Positions 1-10,174 of a DNA stretch of 64,000 nucleotides are shown here, in pieces. Position 1 is the first letter of the stretch. Each line of letters starts with the position of its first letter. The position numbers were made by a program, and so were the translations under genes. Source of the DNA: Lunularia cruciata (taxonomy: Eukaryota; Streptophyta; Marchantiopsida; Lunulariales; Lunulariaceae); assembly GCA_948567375.1 (NCBI GenBank), contig OX419761.1:48486501-48550500 (forward strand). The letters are read 5' to 3'. The notes under the pieces were generated by a model. The model ran no database searches. It was not told the origin of the DNA and saw nothing but the letters and a program-made list of their open reading frames with translations.

Positions 1-314
1 GTTATGAGAAGTATAGTCTAAACATATTAAACTCTAGTGTGACTACATTTTATGAAGTTTAATTTCATTACTATACACCTTCAATGAATGGAAGAAGTTT
101 AGTGTATGATATGTAATTATGGAGAAGAGGTAGTTATGATTTATAAATATAAACAAATAAAATTTATAGTCTTCTCTAATTTTAGAAGGTAGAATTACTA
201 ATTAGATTGATTTTTTGATAAGATATTTTGTGATAAGACCTTTGAGACTATTTCACATCGTCTTGATAGTTGCCTTTGAAATAGTAAGAACCTTCTATTA
301 ATGCAAGGACTTAA
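1..314. other. AT-rich flank of retrotransposon E1
   Basis: No gene is visible here. The stretch is AT-rich non-coding DNA. It ends in CTTAA (310-314), the left copy of the target duplication of element E1; the right copy is at 6926-6930. Confidence 0.6.
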
Positions 315-1056
315 TGTAATACTCCGAGGACAAGAGAAGAGAGAAAACACAGATTGCACACTCAAACATTTGATGCCCCAAGGGAGCACCTTCTCTTTAT
401 TATATAGACAAAGATGATCTACTCCAAGGAAGCTCCACCATAGGATTAGAGACACAGATAGATGACATGTCAGCAAGCTCCACCCTTGGATTACTTACTT
501 GGATGGGTGACCTGTCTGGTCTAGGTCCTATTTGGTTGGTCAAACGAGCTTTGACCGGAGGGAATCTTTTAGGGAATCTTCATGTAGGAATCTCATAATC
601 ACATGAGTAAGGTACCGTTGGAAAGCTCTCGACGAGACAAACCAAGGGGGAGGGAAGGCCAGCCCTTCCTTTGTTGGGGGGGGGGGGGAACTGCACATTT
701 TTTAGGCCTAATTCATCCGTTTAGGCCTCCGAAATTGCCTTCAAAGATTTCAAGCATATTTTGGTTCCTACTCTATTAGTAGAAGTCCCCTTTTGGTGAT
801 ACCTCTTTCTAATCTGTTTAGTCCATCATGTGTAACATCCTTCTAGATGTTACCAAACCAATTCTCACCTTTAAATCATATGTCTAGCTATTGGTTCTAA
901 GGTTCTCAAGTCTATTTCGGTTTCTGCATTATTAGTAGAAGTACTCTTTTGGTGATACTTCTATCTGATCTATTTTGACCATCATGTATAACATCATTCT
1001 AGATGTTACCAAACCAAATTTCACATCTAGATCATATGGCTAACCCTTGGTAATAT
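315..1056 (-). repeat. 3' LTR of E1
   Basis: Matches 6184-6925 over its whole length. Its inner terminus is altered: plus-strand TAATATA in place of TATTACA, so the exact inner edge is uncertain by a few bases. The polypurine tract lies directly next to it at 1060-1072. Confidence 0.9.
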
Positions 1057-1059
1057 AGA

Positions 1060-1072
1060 CCTCCCTCCTTTT
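1060..1072 (-). other. Polypurine tract of E1
   Basis: The minus strand reads AAAAGGAGGGAGG directly between the last codon of the chromodomain frame and the 3' LTR. This is where plus-strand DNA synthesis would be primed. Confidence 0.8.
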
Positions 1073-1529
1073 AAGACGCAACGTCCTCGTTGTGCAATTG
1101 TTGCTCAAATGCTTGCACCAACACCGGTGCATGTGCCAAATTGGCAGCGGGTTCCCAGGTTGCTTCATAGAGGGGGTAACCTTTCCATTGTACTAGATAT
1201 TCCACCCGCGGATGGCGAGTACCACGCATGCTCTTTTGGAGAATCCGCTCCACTTCATATTCCTTTGTGCCATCAATGACTGTCGGACAAGGTCGAATGT
1301 CCTGTGTGGAAGTACCTTGGCCTGATCGGGGAGCATATCTACGTAATAGGGAGACATGGAACACTGGATGGATCTTCATGTGTGGTGGTAGCTCAAGGTG
1401 ATAGGCCACAACGCCGATGCGATGAAGAATCGAGAAAGGCCTAATAAAACGAGGTCTGAGCTTACGAGATCCAACTAATGTGAGGTTGGTTGTCGATAGA
1501 CACACTTGATCCCCAATATTGAACTCCAT
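1071..1529 (-). pseudogene. E1 integrase C-terminus with chromodomain
   Basis: 152 residues. The first part is the integrase C-terminal G-D-x-V and G-P/R-F-x-I-x-x-R-I-G region. The end holds a chromodomain: Y-E-V-E-R-I-L, then V-x-Y-L-V-Q-W-K-G-Y, then A-T-W-E-P. Chromodomains of this kind steer integration to methyl-histone chromatin and define chromoviruses. The stop at 1071-1073 abuts the polypurine tract. Confidence 0.9.
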
Positions 1530-1562
1530 GTGCCTACGGTGTGCATCAGCATACTGCTTTTG

Positions 1563-2152
1563 TCAATTTTGCGCAATCTGTAACCTGTGCTTGGCGCTCT
1601 CCACACCTTGTTGGATTCTAGAAACAAATGTGTTGACTGCATCAACCTTGGTAGTCATTGGACGGATCTTCATCAAGCTAGAAGGTGTGAAGGGATGCTC
1701 ACCATACATGAGGAAGAACGGAGAGACCTGGGTGGAGGCATTCACTGAATTGTTGTAAGCAAATTCTACCAACGGTAGTTGGGTGTCCCACCTCTCTTGC
1801 TCTTCTAAGGTGAAGCCACGTAACATGTCTTCAATCGTGCGATTAGCCCGCTCTGTTTGGCCATTTGTTTGTGGGTGGTAAGCTGTAGACATGGCCAACT
1901 TGGTTTTGAAGAAACCAAAGAGTGTTCGCCAAAACAATTGGTGAATTGGGTGCCTCTATTGGTGATGAGTACTCTAGACAAGCCATGGTGAGCAAAGATT
2001 GCATCTAAGTATAGTTGAGCTAGTTGTGGAGCGGTCACCTCCTTGGTTGTAGGGCATGCATGAATCATTTTGCTGAGCCGGTCCACAAAGACCACAATGG
2101 AGTCAAACCCTGAGGTGGTCTTGGGTAATTCACAGACGAGATCCATACTCAC
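1563..2152 (-). pseudogene. E1 integrase catalytic core, frameshifted
   Basis: The core of a DDE integrase (RNase H fold) is split over two overlapping frames, 2152-1805 and 1937-1563. The first Asp context (M-D-L-V) is present. The second position reads T-N-R-G-T-Q-F, with Asn where the catalytic Asp is expected. The frame is lost just after this. The Glu region (N-G-Q-T-E-R-A-N-R-T) is intact in the second frame. The frameshift and the Asp-to-Asn change both argue that this copy cannot integrate. Confidence 0.85.
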
Positions 2153-4167
2153 TTGTTCCCAACGTTGGGTAGGAGTGGGAAGGGTTGAAGGAGCCCTGCA
2201 AGAGCTTGATTAGAAGCTTTGTTATGTTGACAAAGTAGGCAGCTACGCACATAGTCCATCACGTTGTTGCTCATCTTGGGCCAATAGTAATGGCGCTTGA
2301 CTGCCTCCAAGGTCTTGTCCACTCCAACATGAGCTGCAATGGCCGAATCATGACATTCCACTAGAATGGTGGTGCGTAATTCTGGGACATTTGGAATCCA
2401 CAATCGGCCCTCCCAAAAGGTGAGTCCTTGGGTGCTGGTGACACCTTTGGACGATTGCGCTTCTACAATCTGTGGATCAGTTTTTGTAGCAGCTAGAATC
2501 TCTTGCCAGAATTCAAGGTTAATCTTAACCTCTGCCGCCAAGTTGTTGGCCATTGGCATGTGGGTGAATGCATCTGCAAGTTGCTTCTTACCTTCCACGT
2601 AGGTGATTGTCATGTTGAAGCGTTGTCGCCACTTTGCCCACCAAATTTGGCGACAAGATAGATCTTTCTGCGTCTTGAGGTAGACTAGAGGTTTGTGGTC
2701 TGTCTCTACTACAAATGCCTTCTCGCCCAGGTAGTGCTTCCAATGCTTGGTTGCTAGAACGATGGCCAGCTCTTCTCGTTCTGTGGTGTGGTAGTTGCGC
2801 TCTACCGGTAACAACTTTCGAGAGAAATATGCAATTGGATGCCATCCGTCATGCCACTCTTGTTGTAGGACTACTCCTATTGCTACGCCTGATGCATCCG
2901 TAGCCAACTTGATTGGACGTTTTGGGTCATACCACTTCAAGATTGGTGCATGTAGCAAGGCGGCCTTCAATTCTTGAAAGACCAACTCTTGTGCAGTTCC
3001 CCATGTCCACTTCTTCTCCTTGCCAAGTAGTGTCATTAAAGGTTGTGCAACCTTGGAGAAGTCCTTGACAAATCTACGATAGAATCCCGTCAACCCCAAG
3101 AAGCTCTTAAGTTGAGTCTGATCTTCTGGGGCACTCCATTTTTGAATGACCTCTATTTTATCTGTCAATACTTGAATGCCCTTTGCACTTACTCTATGCC
3201 CTAAGTAGTCTACTTCAGACTTACCAAACTCACACTTTGAGATTTTGGCGTACAACTGATTCTGTCTTAGAATCTGGAGGACCTCTCGTAGATGTTGTTT
3301 GTGTTCTGTCATCATGCTACTATATACTAAGATATCATCCAAGAAGACGATAACAGACTTATCCAAGTATGGACAAAATATGTCATTCATTAGGCTCATG
3401 AAAGTGGCAGGCGCATTGGTGAGGCCAAAAGGCATCACAAGATACTCAAAGTGGCCATACTTGGTTTGAAAGGCAGTTTTGTACACATCCTCCTCTGCAA
3501 TTTGGATTTGATTGTAACCGCTCCGCAAGTCCAGTTTAGTGAAGTATCTCGCTCCATGGAGTTGATCAAACAGGTCATCTATGCGAGGTAAGGGGTATTT
3601 GTTCTTCACTGTTTGCTGATTGAGACCCCGATAGTCAATGCACATGTGCATTGTACCATCCTTCTTCTTCACAAACAAGACAAGGGCCCCATATGGTGAT
3701 ACGCTAGGTTGGATGAACCCTTTCTGTAGCATCTCCTCAATTTGAGTCTTACACTCCTCCAACTCATGAGGTGATAGGCGATATGGGGCCTTACAAGGAG
3801 GTGTCTTCCCCGGGAGTGTCTCTATTTTGTGATCTACTTGCCTTTTAGGTGGTAATCTTGAGGGTAGAACATCGAGAAAGACATCTTGAAACTCATCCAC
3901 CACATCCTTCAATTTCTCAAGAATTTGTCCAGCGAGTTGTGCACTCTGGACTTCTCTTATTAGACCCAGAAAACATTTATCGGTCTTATGGACAATTGTC
4001 ATCCCTACGACATATAGAGGCAGTTTCTGCCTGTGTGATTTTTCTTTAACCCCAATGATTGACCATTGGTGGGTTCTCACTACTTTCTTCCTCCAATCCA
4101 CCATTGGGTTGTACTGCTCCATCCATGGCATGCCTAAAATTGCATCATAACGGGCTAATTGTATCAC
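2149..4167 (-). pseudogene. pol: E1 reverse transcriptase, RNase H and integrase zinc finger
   Basis: One uninterrupted 672-aa frame. It has the RT entry motif (P-Y-R-L-S-P-x-E-L), the K-x-D-L-R-S-G-Y-x-Q-I motif and the catalytic V-F-L-D-D-I-L-V-Y box, all intact. RNase H follows with the A-T-D-A-S-G start, then a long H-x-P-L connection. The integrase HHCC zinc-binding domain is at the end (H-V-G-V-D-K-T, then C-L-L-C). The frame is cut off from protease upstream by a stop and from the integrase core downstream by a frameshift near 2150. It is the best preserved part of E1. Confidence 0.92.
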
Positions 4168-4185
4168 TTGCCACTCAATTGCTTC

Positions 4186-4398
4186 CTAATATTCTCCTAC
4201 AGAGAGGGTTACCCGTCTAGGTAATGATTCAATCCTCTTTGTTTGCCCATTTGGTAACTCTACTTCTTCACTTCCATCTCTCTCTAGATCCATTCCCAAG
4301 CTTATTGCAATAGAGCGAGACAAGAAATTCTCTGTGGCTCCCGGATCTATTAATACTCTCACTTGATTACCTTCTAAGATTCCATTCACGACAATCAA
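4186..4398 (-). pseudogene. E1 aspartic protease
   Basis: A 70-residue retropepsin-like frame with the active-site context V-L-I-D-x-G-A-T-E-N-F-L. The active-site triplet reads D-P-G here, where the family has D-S-G or D-T-G, so the enzyme is probably inactive. It ends at a stop at 4186, just before the RT frame. The enzyme would cut the gag-pol polyprotein. Confidence 0.8.
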
Positions 4399-4519
4399 CT
4401 GTGAGGTTGCCTTTCGGGATCTTTGTGCATTATTCTTCTTCCTTCCCTCGCTTCTCTGCTTCCTTATTGAGCCAATAAGGCCGCGAGGTACATTTACTGG
4501 CGATCTTCATTTTCCGAAG

Positions 4520-5585
4520 TGGTTTCCACCTCCTCCTCTTCAATGTGCCTCTCCATGTTGTTCAAAGATCGCCTGTACGAAGGCCGAGGGCCTCTAGGGA
4601 AACGAGTGCGACAATTGGTAGATATGTGCACAATACAGCCACAATTGTAACAACGGCGTTGTTCTCCTCAAGTCCCTTCTCCTCGTGGGACTCCATCCCT
4701 TTGTTCTTCTACCCGTCCTCGCTCTCCTTGAAGCGGCCATGCTCCTCGATCCCGGAATCGAAGGTTGCCCAATTCCATCGGTACTGGTCCACCCATGTGT
4801 GGCATTTCTGCACGATAATGTTGAGGTGGAACTACTCCTTCACCTCCACCTAATGCTCCGGCTATTCTCTGCGCACAAGCAATAGCTTCAAATACCGTGC
4901 GAGGGTTTTGCACCATGACTTCTTGGCGAATCCGCTCTTTCAACCCTCGTTTGAAATTGTTGAGAGCCTCTGCTGGACTCATGTTGGTAATTGCGACTTG
5001 TAGATCCAAAAATGCCTCCACATACTCTTGTACGCTATTCTTCTGTCTCAATCCCCATAGTCGGGTTCGAGCCATATGCACAGAATACACCGATTGGAAA
5101 TTCTTGAGCAATCCTTCTTGCATTGCTGTCCATGTGACCTCCCTTCTCTCTTCCAGCATGGATCGTTCCCAAGCATCATACCATGTGAGGGCTTTATCGG
5201 TCAAGTACCCACATGCAAACACGCTGCAGCATGCTCTGTGATCTCTGTTGAGAACAATCAAAATTATCGATTCATTCTCGAGATCCAATTCTCCACTACT
5301 CCCATCGTACGCTGCCCCTTGTAAGGCTCAATGTTGCAGGTCTTCTTCATCCGGAGTAGCAATGTGGCTTCATAGTTGATAGGGTTCGTAGGCACGGGTG
5401 CCTCTCCAAGTACTTCTGTCGTAGATACTGGGTTTTGAGACGGCTCTTCTTCTTGCATGGCTTGATTGTTCCTGAGGATCTGCACTTGACTTTGCAATGT
5501 CTCCATGGTCATCTTAATCTCTTGAAATTCATTCAACATCCCTTGCATTCCTTGCACCAGCTCTTGCAACTACGGATCCATGGTT
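4520..5585 (-). pseudogene. gag: E1 gag (capsid and zinc knuckle), broken
   Basis: Reads as a retrotransposon Gag. An N-terminal glutamine-rich, coiled-coil-like stretch (5569-5264) shifts frame near 5280 into the capsid part (5288-4668). That part has the typical W-x-x-F/L and 'V-Q-E-Y-V-E-A-F' spaced motifs of the retrotrans_gag family. A CCHC zinc knuckle (C-x2-C-x4-H-x4-C) is encoded at about 4607-4656, in frame just after a TGA stop at 4668-4670. That stop looks like a C-to-T change of an arginine codon. Gag packages the element RNA in cytoplasmic particles. At least one frameshift and one stop make this copy non-functional. Confidence 0.85.
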
Positions 5586-5614
5586 CTTGCAACACCCAAT
5601 TGCTAACGTCTACT

Positions 5615-6044
5615 TCAATACAGAGTCAATATAATCACTCTAGAAGGCGCACGAACTATCGGAACTACCATTAGGACCTCAGAAGCTATCACTCGTTGAT
5701 AATACTCCTCACCAAAATTCCTAACCACAAAATCTCTAAACATCAATTTCGGCCTCACTACATAACGGATTTCTACTTGAGTGTTGAAAGGGATAGGATT
5801 TGGGACATTCATATCCATATTATCATAATAGAATGTAGATCGTCAAATCCCACTCTCTGTCATATATCACCACAGGTAGAATCACCGGGTTTGGTGAGTT
5901 CATCACTTTGTCCATGAATTCCGCACCAAAGTGATAAACTAGCGATACTCTCATCTGCTCACGCTGGATGTACATAACCTTGATGTGGAATAGGTTTGAG
6001 AATGGAAAGCTAGGTGCGGGAAATTGTCCCCCCGGCGCATCCAT
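5615..6044 (-). pseudogene. Extra ORF(s) between primer site and gag in E1
   Basis: Two adjacent reading frames, 6044-5823 (73 aa) and 5818-5615 (67 aa), lie between the primer site and gag, where chromoviruses normally have only a leader. They are in different frames, separated by a stop and a shift. The two peptides resemble each other: a PF motif, then an I/V-x-Y-x-x-R-like stretch, then FGAE or FGEE, then a valine/serine stretch and a proline-valine or proline-isoleucine patch. This suggests a duplicated module of about 65 residues, either an N-terminal Gag extension or a separate protein. I do not recognise the fold. The first ATG lies about 130 bases inside the primer site. Confidence 0.5.
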
Positions 6045-6171
6045 CCCATCCGCTCTCTAAAGTCCTTCCTAAGTCTAGCGATTACTCTATGTTCTCCACC
6101 TCAAATTACTCAGTTTCAGCAGTTTGTGCTATTCCAAGAGGGTGATCCACTCTCTTGGACTAGAACACTTG

Positions 6172-6183
6172 CTCTGATACCAT
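6172..6183 (-). other. Primer binding site, initiator tRNA-Met
   Basis: The minus strand reads TGGTATCAGAGC directly next to the LTR. This is the standard plant retrotransposon primer site, complementary to the 3' end of initiator tRNA-Met. It fixes both the element's orientation and the inner LTR edge. Confidence 0.93.
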
Positions 6184-6925
6184 TGTAATACTCCGAGGAC
6201 AAGAGAAGAGAGAAAACACAGATTGCACACTCAAACATTCGATGCCCCAAGGGAGCACCTTCTCTTTATTATGTAGACAAAGAGGATCTACTCCAAGGAA
6301 GCTCCACCATAGGATTAGTGACACAGATAGGTGACATGTCAGCAAGCTCCACCCTTGGATTACTTACTTGGATGGGTGACCTGTCTGGTCTAGGTCCTAT
6401 CTGGTTGGTCAAACGAGCTTTGACCGGAGGGAATCTTTTAGGGAATCTTCATGTAGGAATCTCATAATCACATGAGTAAGGTACCGTTGGAAAGCTCTCG
6501 ACGAGACAAACCAAAGGGGAGGGAAGGCCAGCCTTTCCTTTGTTGGGGGGGGGGGGAATTGCACATTTTTTAGGTCTAATTCATCCGTTTAGGCCTCCGA
6601 AATTGCCTTCAAAGATTTCAAGCATATTTTGGTTCCTACTCTATTAGTAGAAGTCCCCTTTTGGTGATACCTCTTTCTGATCTGTTTAGTCCATCATGTG
6701 TAACATCCTTCTAGATGTTACCAAACCAATTCTCACCTTTAAATCATATGTCTAGCTATTGGTTCTAAGGTTCTCAAGTCTATTTCGGTTTCTGCATTAT
6801 TAGTAGAAGTACTCTTTTGGTGATACTTCTATCTGATCTATTTTGACCATCATGTATAACATCATTCTAGATGTTACCAAACCAAATTTCACATCTAGAT
6901 CATATGGTTAACCCTTGATATTACA
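6184..6925 (-). repeat. 5' LTR of E1
   Basis: Near-identical to 315-1056. In element sense it begins TGTAATATCAAGG at 6925 and ends at 6184 beside the primer site. It contains a run of G on the plus strand near 6545-6557 that differs in length from the other copy. CTTAA follows at 6926-6930. Confidence 0.92.
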
Positions 6926-6930
6926 CTTAA

Positions 6931-8968
6931 GAATAGAAATAAATGTCTTATAAAAATTGATTTAATAGTTAAGAAAGAATGCAAGTGATATGAAATGTAT
7001 ATGAGGATTCATTCTAATCATTCTAAATAATAATAATAATTTTATGTATTAGCAAACAGATATAGAAAATTTATATATTGATTTTAATATATCCAGCTAT
7101 AATATATAAACATATGTCTTTAATTTAAAAATTAAATTCTACATACTATCTAAATAGATGATTGGGATGGATTGATTTTAATAATTATAAGGAGATTTAA
7201 TACTTTTATCTTAGATGATGGTTAAATTACCAACCAAAACTTACTTATCTTAAAATTCTTACTTATCTTACTTACTTAAAATTCCTATTTAGGAATAAAA
7301 GCTTTAACATTACATATTACATGTTTCTATTTCATCATGTGAATTTCATACTGTCTGTGCATTATAATCTTGTAAATGTAATATATTTTCTATTTTAAAT
7401 GAGTTCATGTTATTTGTTTATGCAAATAAATATTATACATCAAAGAAATATGAGAATATAATTATACCATTCTTAATAAGAATCACATGTGCTAAGGATA
7501 GAAGTACAATTATGTACATGTAAAATATTATATATAAGCACCTTCTACATTATAAGTCTTTAAAGCATTTTCCTTGTATAAATCATTTTTTTAGTTATTT
7601 GATATGAAGTTCACTCACCTATAAAATAATAGTGAGAATGAAATGTTTGTTTTTATTCTAACAGATAATGTGAGATTATAATCTACATATTTTGTACTTG
7701 TTGGATAAAGTCTATATCTATAAAATATGTATTTCTCAAAATGTTAATAATATATAATTTCTTGTTTTAATCTAGAGAAAGAGTTAGTCTTTGTAGATAC
7801 ATTCAATTTAGATAAACATGACCATCTAATATTTGTCTTCTTAAAAAAATACATGATATCTTTATATTCAACTCATCTTCATCTTTTATATATTATGTTA
7901 ACAAATATTTATTAGGTAAATATATAACATTATACAATATACTTTTTTCATTCTCACCATCTACAAACTAATTTTTTCTCCTCAATAACATACTAATTAT
8001 ATATGAAAAAATATATTATTTGTAGATAAATTATTTTGGTTGTTTAAGTTCTTTGGATGCTAATTTAGTAAACTATTATAAGTATTCTCTATTCCTTGAT
8101 TGCACATTCTACCTATAAATTTCAAAGAATGATGTTTTTATCATTTATGTATTCTTCATTAAATAGTTGAATAATAACTAATTATGCTATAAAAAATAAA
8201 CATGACAAAAGAAACTAGCATTTTCATTGTTCTCCTTGTTGTAATTACAAGTACTTATACTAACCATTCTATAGGAATATATGATATTTTTTTGTTTTGA
8301 AGGCCAAAATACTCTATTTGTACTCATAATTATACTTCATTAACAAATTTGTACTATTGTTTTATCTAAAATTACCTCTATATTTATTCTCTTTGAATAA
8401 AGAATATAACAAAGACATAAACATAAAAAATAATATTGTAGCTTATATGAATTGATTTCTTAGTCTCTAAAAAGATTGTGAACTTTAGATGAATATGTAT
8501 TGTAATAATTTGTATCATATAATTTTAATTTGTATCATTCATTATTTATTTATTTAATAATGACTAAATTGAGAAAAATAATTAATGAAATATTCAAGTT
8601 CTCTTTTATAATGTGTAATAAAAATATGAAGGTCAATTGCAACAATCAAAATTAGTATTGTTTTGTTTTATAAATCAAAGTAAAACTCTTAAATAGTCTT
8701 TTCTTATTTTGTAAGATATGTTTATACCTTCTAGTTTCCTAAACCAATAGATCAATATTAAAAGTTGTAACAACATCTATAGAGCCAAATTGTTCTATAG
8801 TTAATGATTGAAAACACATAGATTAAATAACATGTGTTGAGTACGTAGTTCAAATATGTATATAAGGAGAAAGGACAGCCATGTAGAAAACATGTGATAC
8901 TTAAGAGGATATTTAAATAAAATACAATTATAGTTATGAGAAAGAATTTGATAATGGTTCCATAAAAT
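6931..8968. other. AT-rich gene-free region
   Basis: Very AT-rich with short A and T runs. No frame with recognisable protein content, no RNA gene and no clear repeat boundary is visible. Confidence 0.6.
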
Positions 8969-8995
8969 AGGGCATACTAGCTAATGGACAGGGTT
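8969..8995 (+). repeat. Left copy of a 27-bp inverted repeat
   Basis: The 27 bases beginning AGGGCATACTAGC match the reverse complement of 12381-12407 at 26 of 27 positions; the one difference is C versus T at base 21. The two copies bracket a 3.4-kb segment that contains the solo LTR at 9262-10006. Confidence 0.7.
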
Positions 8996-9261
8996 CACAA
9001 ATAATAATGGTTCTATAAAAACAAGACAAAAGAGTAAATTAAATTGCAAGGTAGTATAATTAAATTATTAATGTTAACTATACTTATATCAATTATTTGG
9101 TTGGATTGTTTATTGATTCTCTTTAGACTAATAGTCAACTTATCTTAATCTCCTTAAACTCCAAATAACATTACTTAATTATACCTCAATAGTATATTGA
9201 CTACTTTTTGTAGCTAAAATTTTAAATTTAAACCTAGAGATGTAATATTGATATGATATGT

Positions 9262-10006
9262 TGTATTGTTCCGAGGATAGTAGAGAGACATATAAGAGAA
9301 AACACAAGTTTCACACTCAAACTACGATGCCCCAAAGGAGCACCTGGATTGTATTATATAGCAAAGGGTACTCCTCCAAAGGAAGCTCCACCCTTGGATC
9401 AAATACATGGATTGGTGACCTACAAGCAAGCTTTGCCCTTAGATTGGCTGCATGTATGGGTGATATGTAGGTTTTGATCCTATTTGGTTGGTCAACCTAT
9501 CTTTGACCGGAGAGGATTTATAGGGAATCTTACAGGAATCTCCAAATTGCATGGGCAAGATATCGTTGGAAAGCTCTTGACAAGACAAAGTCGGGAGAAG
9601 GGAAGGCTAGCCTTTTCTTTGTGCGGGGAGGAGGGGGGAATTTGCACATTTTCAAGATCTAATTCATCTATTTAGGCCTCCAAAATTGACTAAAGATTTC
9701 AAGCATATTTTAGTTTCTGCCCTATTAGTAGAAGTGCCATTTTGGTGCTACCTCTTCCTGATCTATGGAATCCATTATGTATAACATCCTTTCAAATGTT
9801 ACCAAACCAAATTTCACCTTTAGATCATATGTCTAACTATTGGTTGTAAGGTTTTCAAGTCTATTTTGTTGTTTGCTCTATTAGTAGAAATACTCTTTTG
9901 GTGATATCTCTATCTTATCTATTTAGTCAATCATGTCTAACATCCTTTTAGATGTTTCCAAACCAAAATTCACCTTTAGATCATATGTTTAGCTATTGGT
10001 ATTACA
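9262..10006 (-). mobile_element. Solo LTR of the E1 family
   Basis: A 745-bp sequence collinear with the E1 LTR but much more diverged. It runs from TGTATTGTTCCGAGG to GGTATTACA. It is flanked by a perfect 5-bp duplication, TATGT, at 9257-9261 and 10007-10011. No internal sequence is present, so it arose by LTR-LTR recombination. The orientation matches E1. Confidence 0.9.
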
Positions 10007-10120
10007 TATGTTTTTTATATATTATAATTTATTATGTTAAATTTAAACTAAATCATTCTTTATCTATTTATGCATGAATTTAGTGCATTATACTTTGTAC
10101 ATATGTTAGTTACCTTGTTA

Positions 10121-10126
10121 TATATA

Positions 10127-10170
<44 letters not shown>
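10121..10170. repeat. (AT)n microsatellite
   Basis: A run of about 50 bases of alternating T and A with a TCTC interruption near its left end. Confidence 0.9.

Positions 10171-10171
<1 letters not shown>

Positions 10172-10174
<3 letters not shown>

Larger units (their letters stand above)
315..6925 (-). mobile_element. Ty3/gypsy chromovirus E1, complete structure, degenerate ORFs
   Basis: The element reads on the minus strand. It has two ~742-bp LTRs (315-~1056 and 6184-6925) that differ at roughly a dozen or more sites by eye (about 2 %), so it is a fairly recent insertion. The outer LTR end begins TGTAATACTCC on the plus strand and the right LTR ends TATTACA. A 5-bp target duplication CTTAA lies at 310-314 and 6926-6930. 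The order from the right is LTR, tRNA-Met primer site, extra ORFs, gag, protease, RT, RNase H, integrase, chromodomain, polypurine tract, LTR. A C-terminal chromodomain on integrase places it in the chromovirus branch of Ty3/gypsy. Stops and frameshifts make it non-autonomous. Confidence 0.93.

Noticed and set aside
198-476. 92-codon minus-strand frame at the left end
   Set aside because: It is LTR sequence; the same frame recurs at 6160-6345 and 50825-51085 in the other LTR copies.
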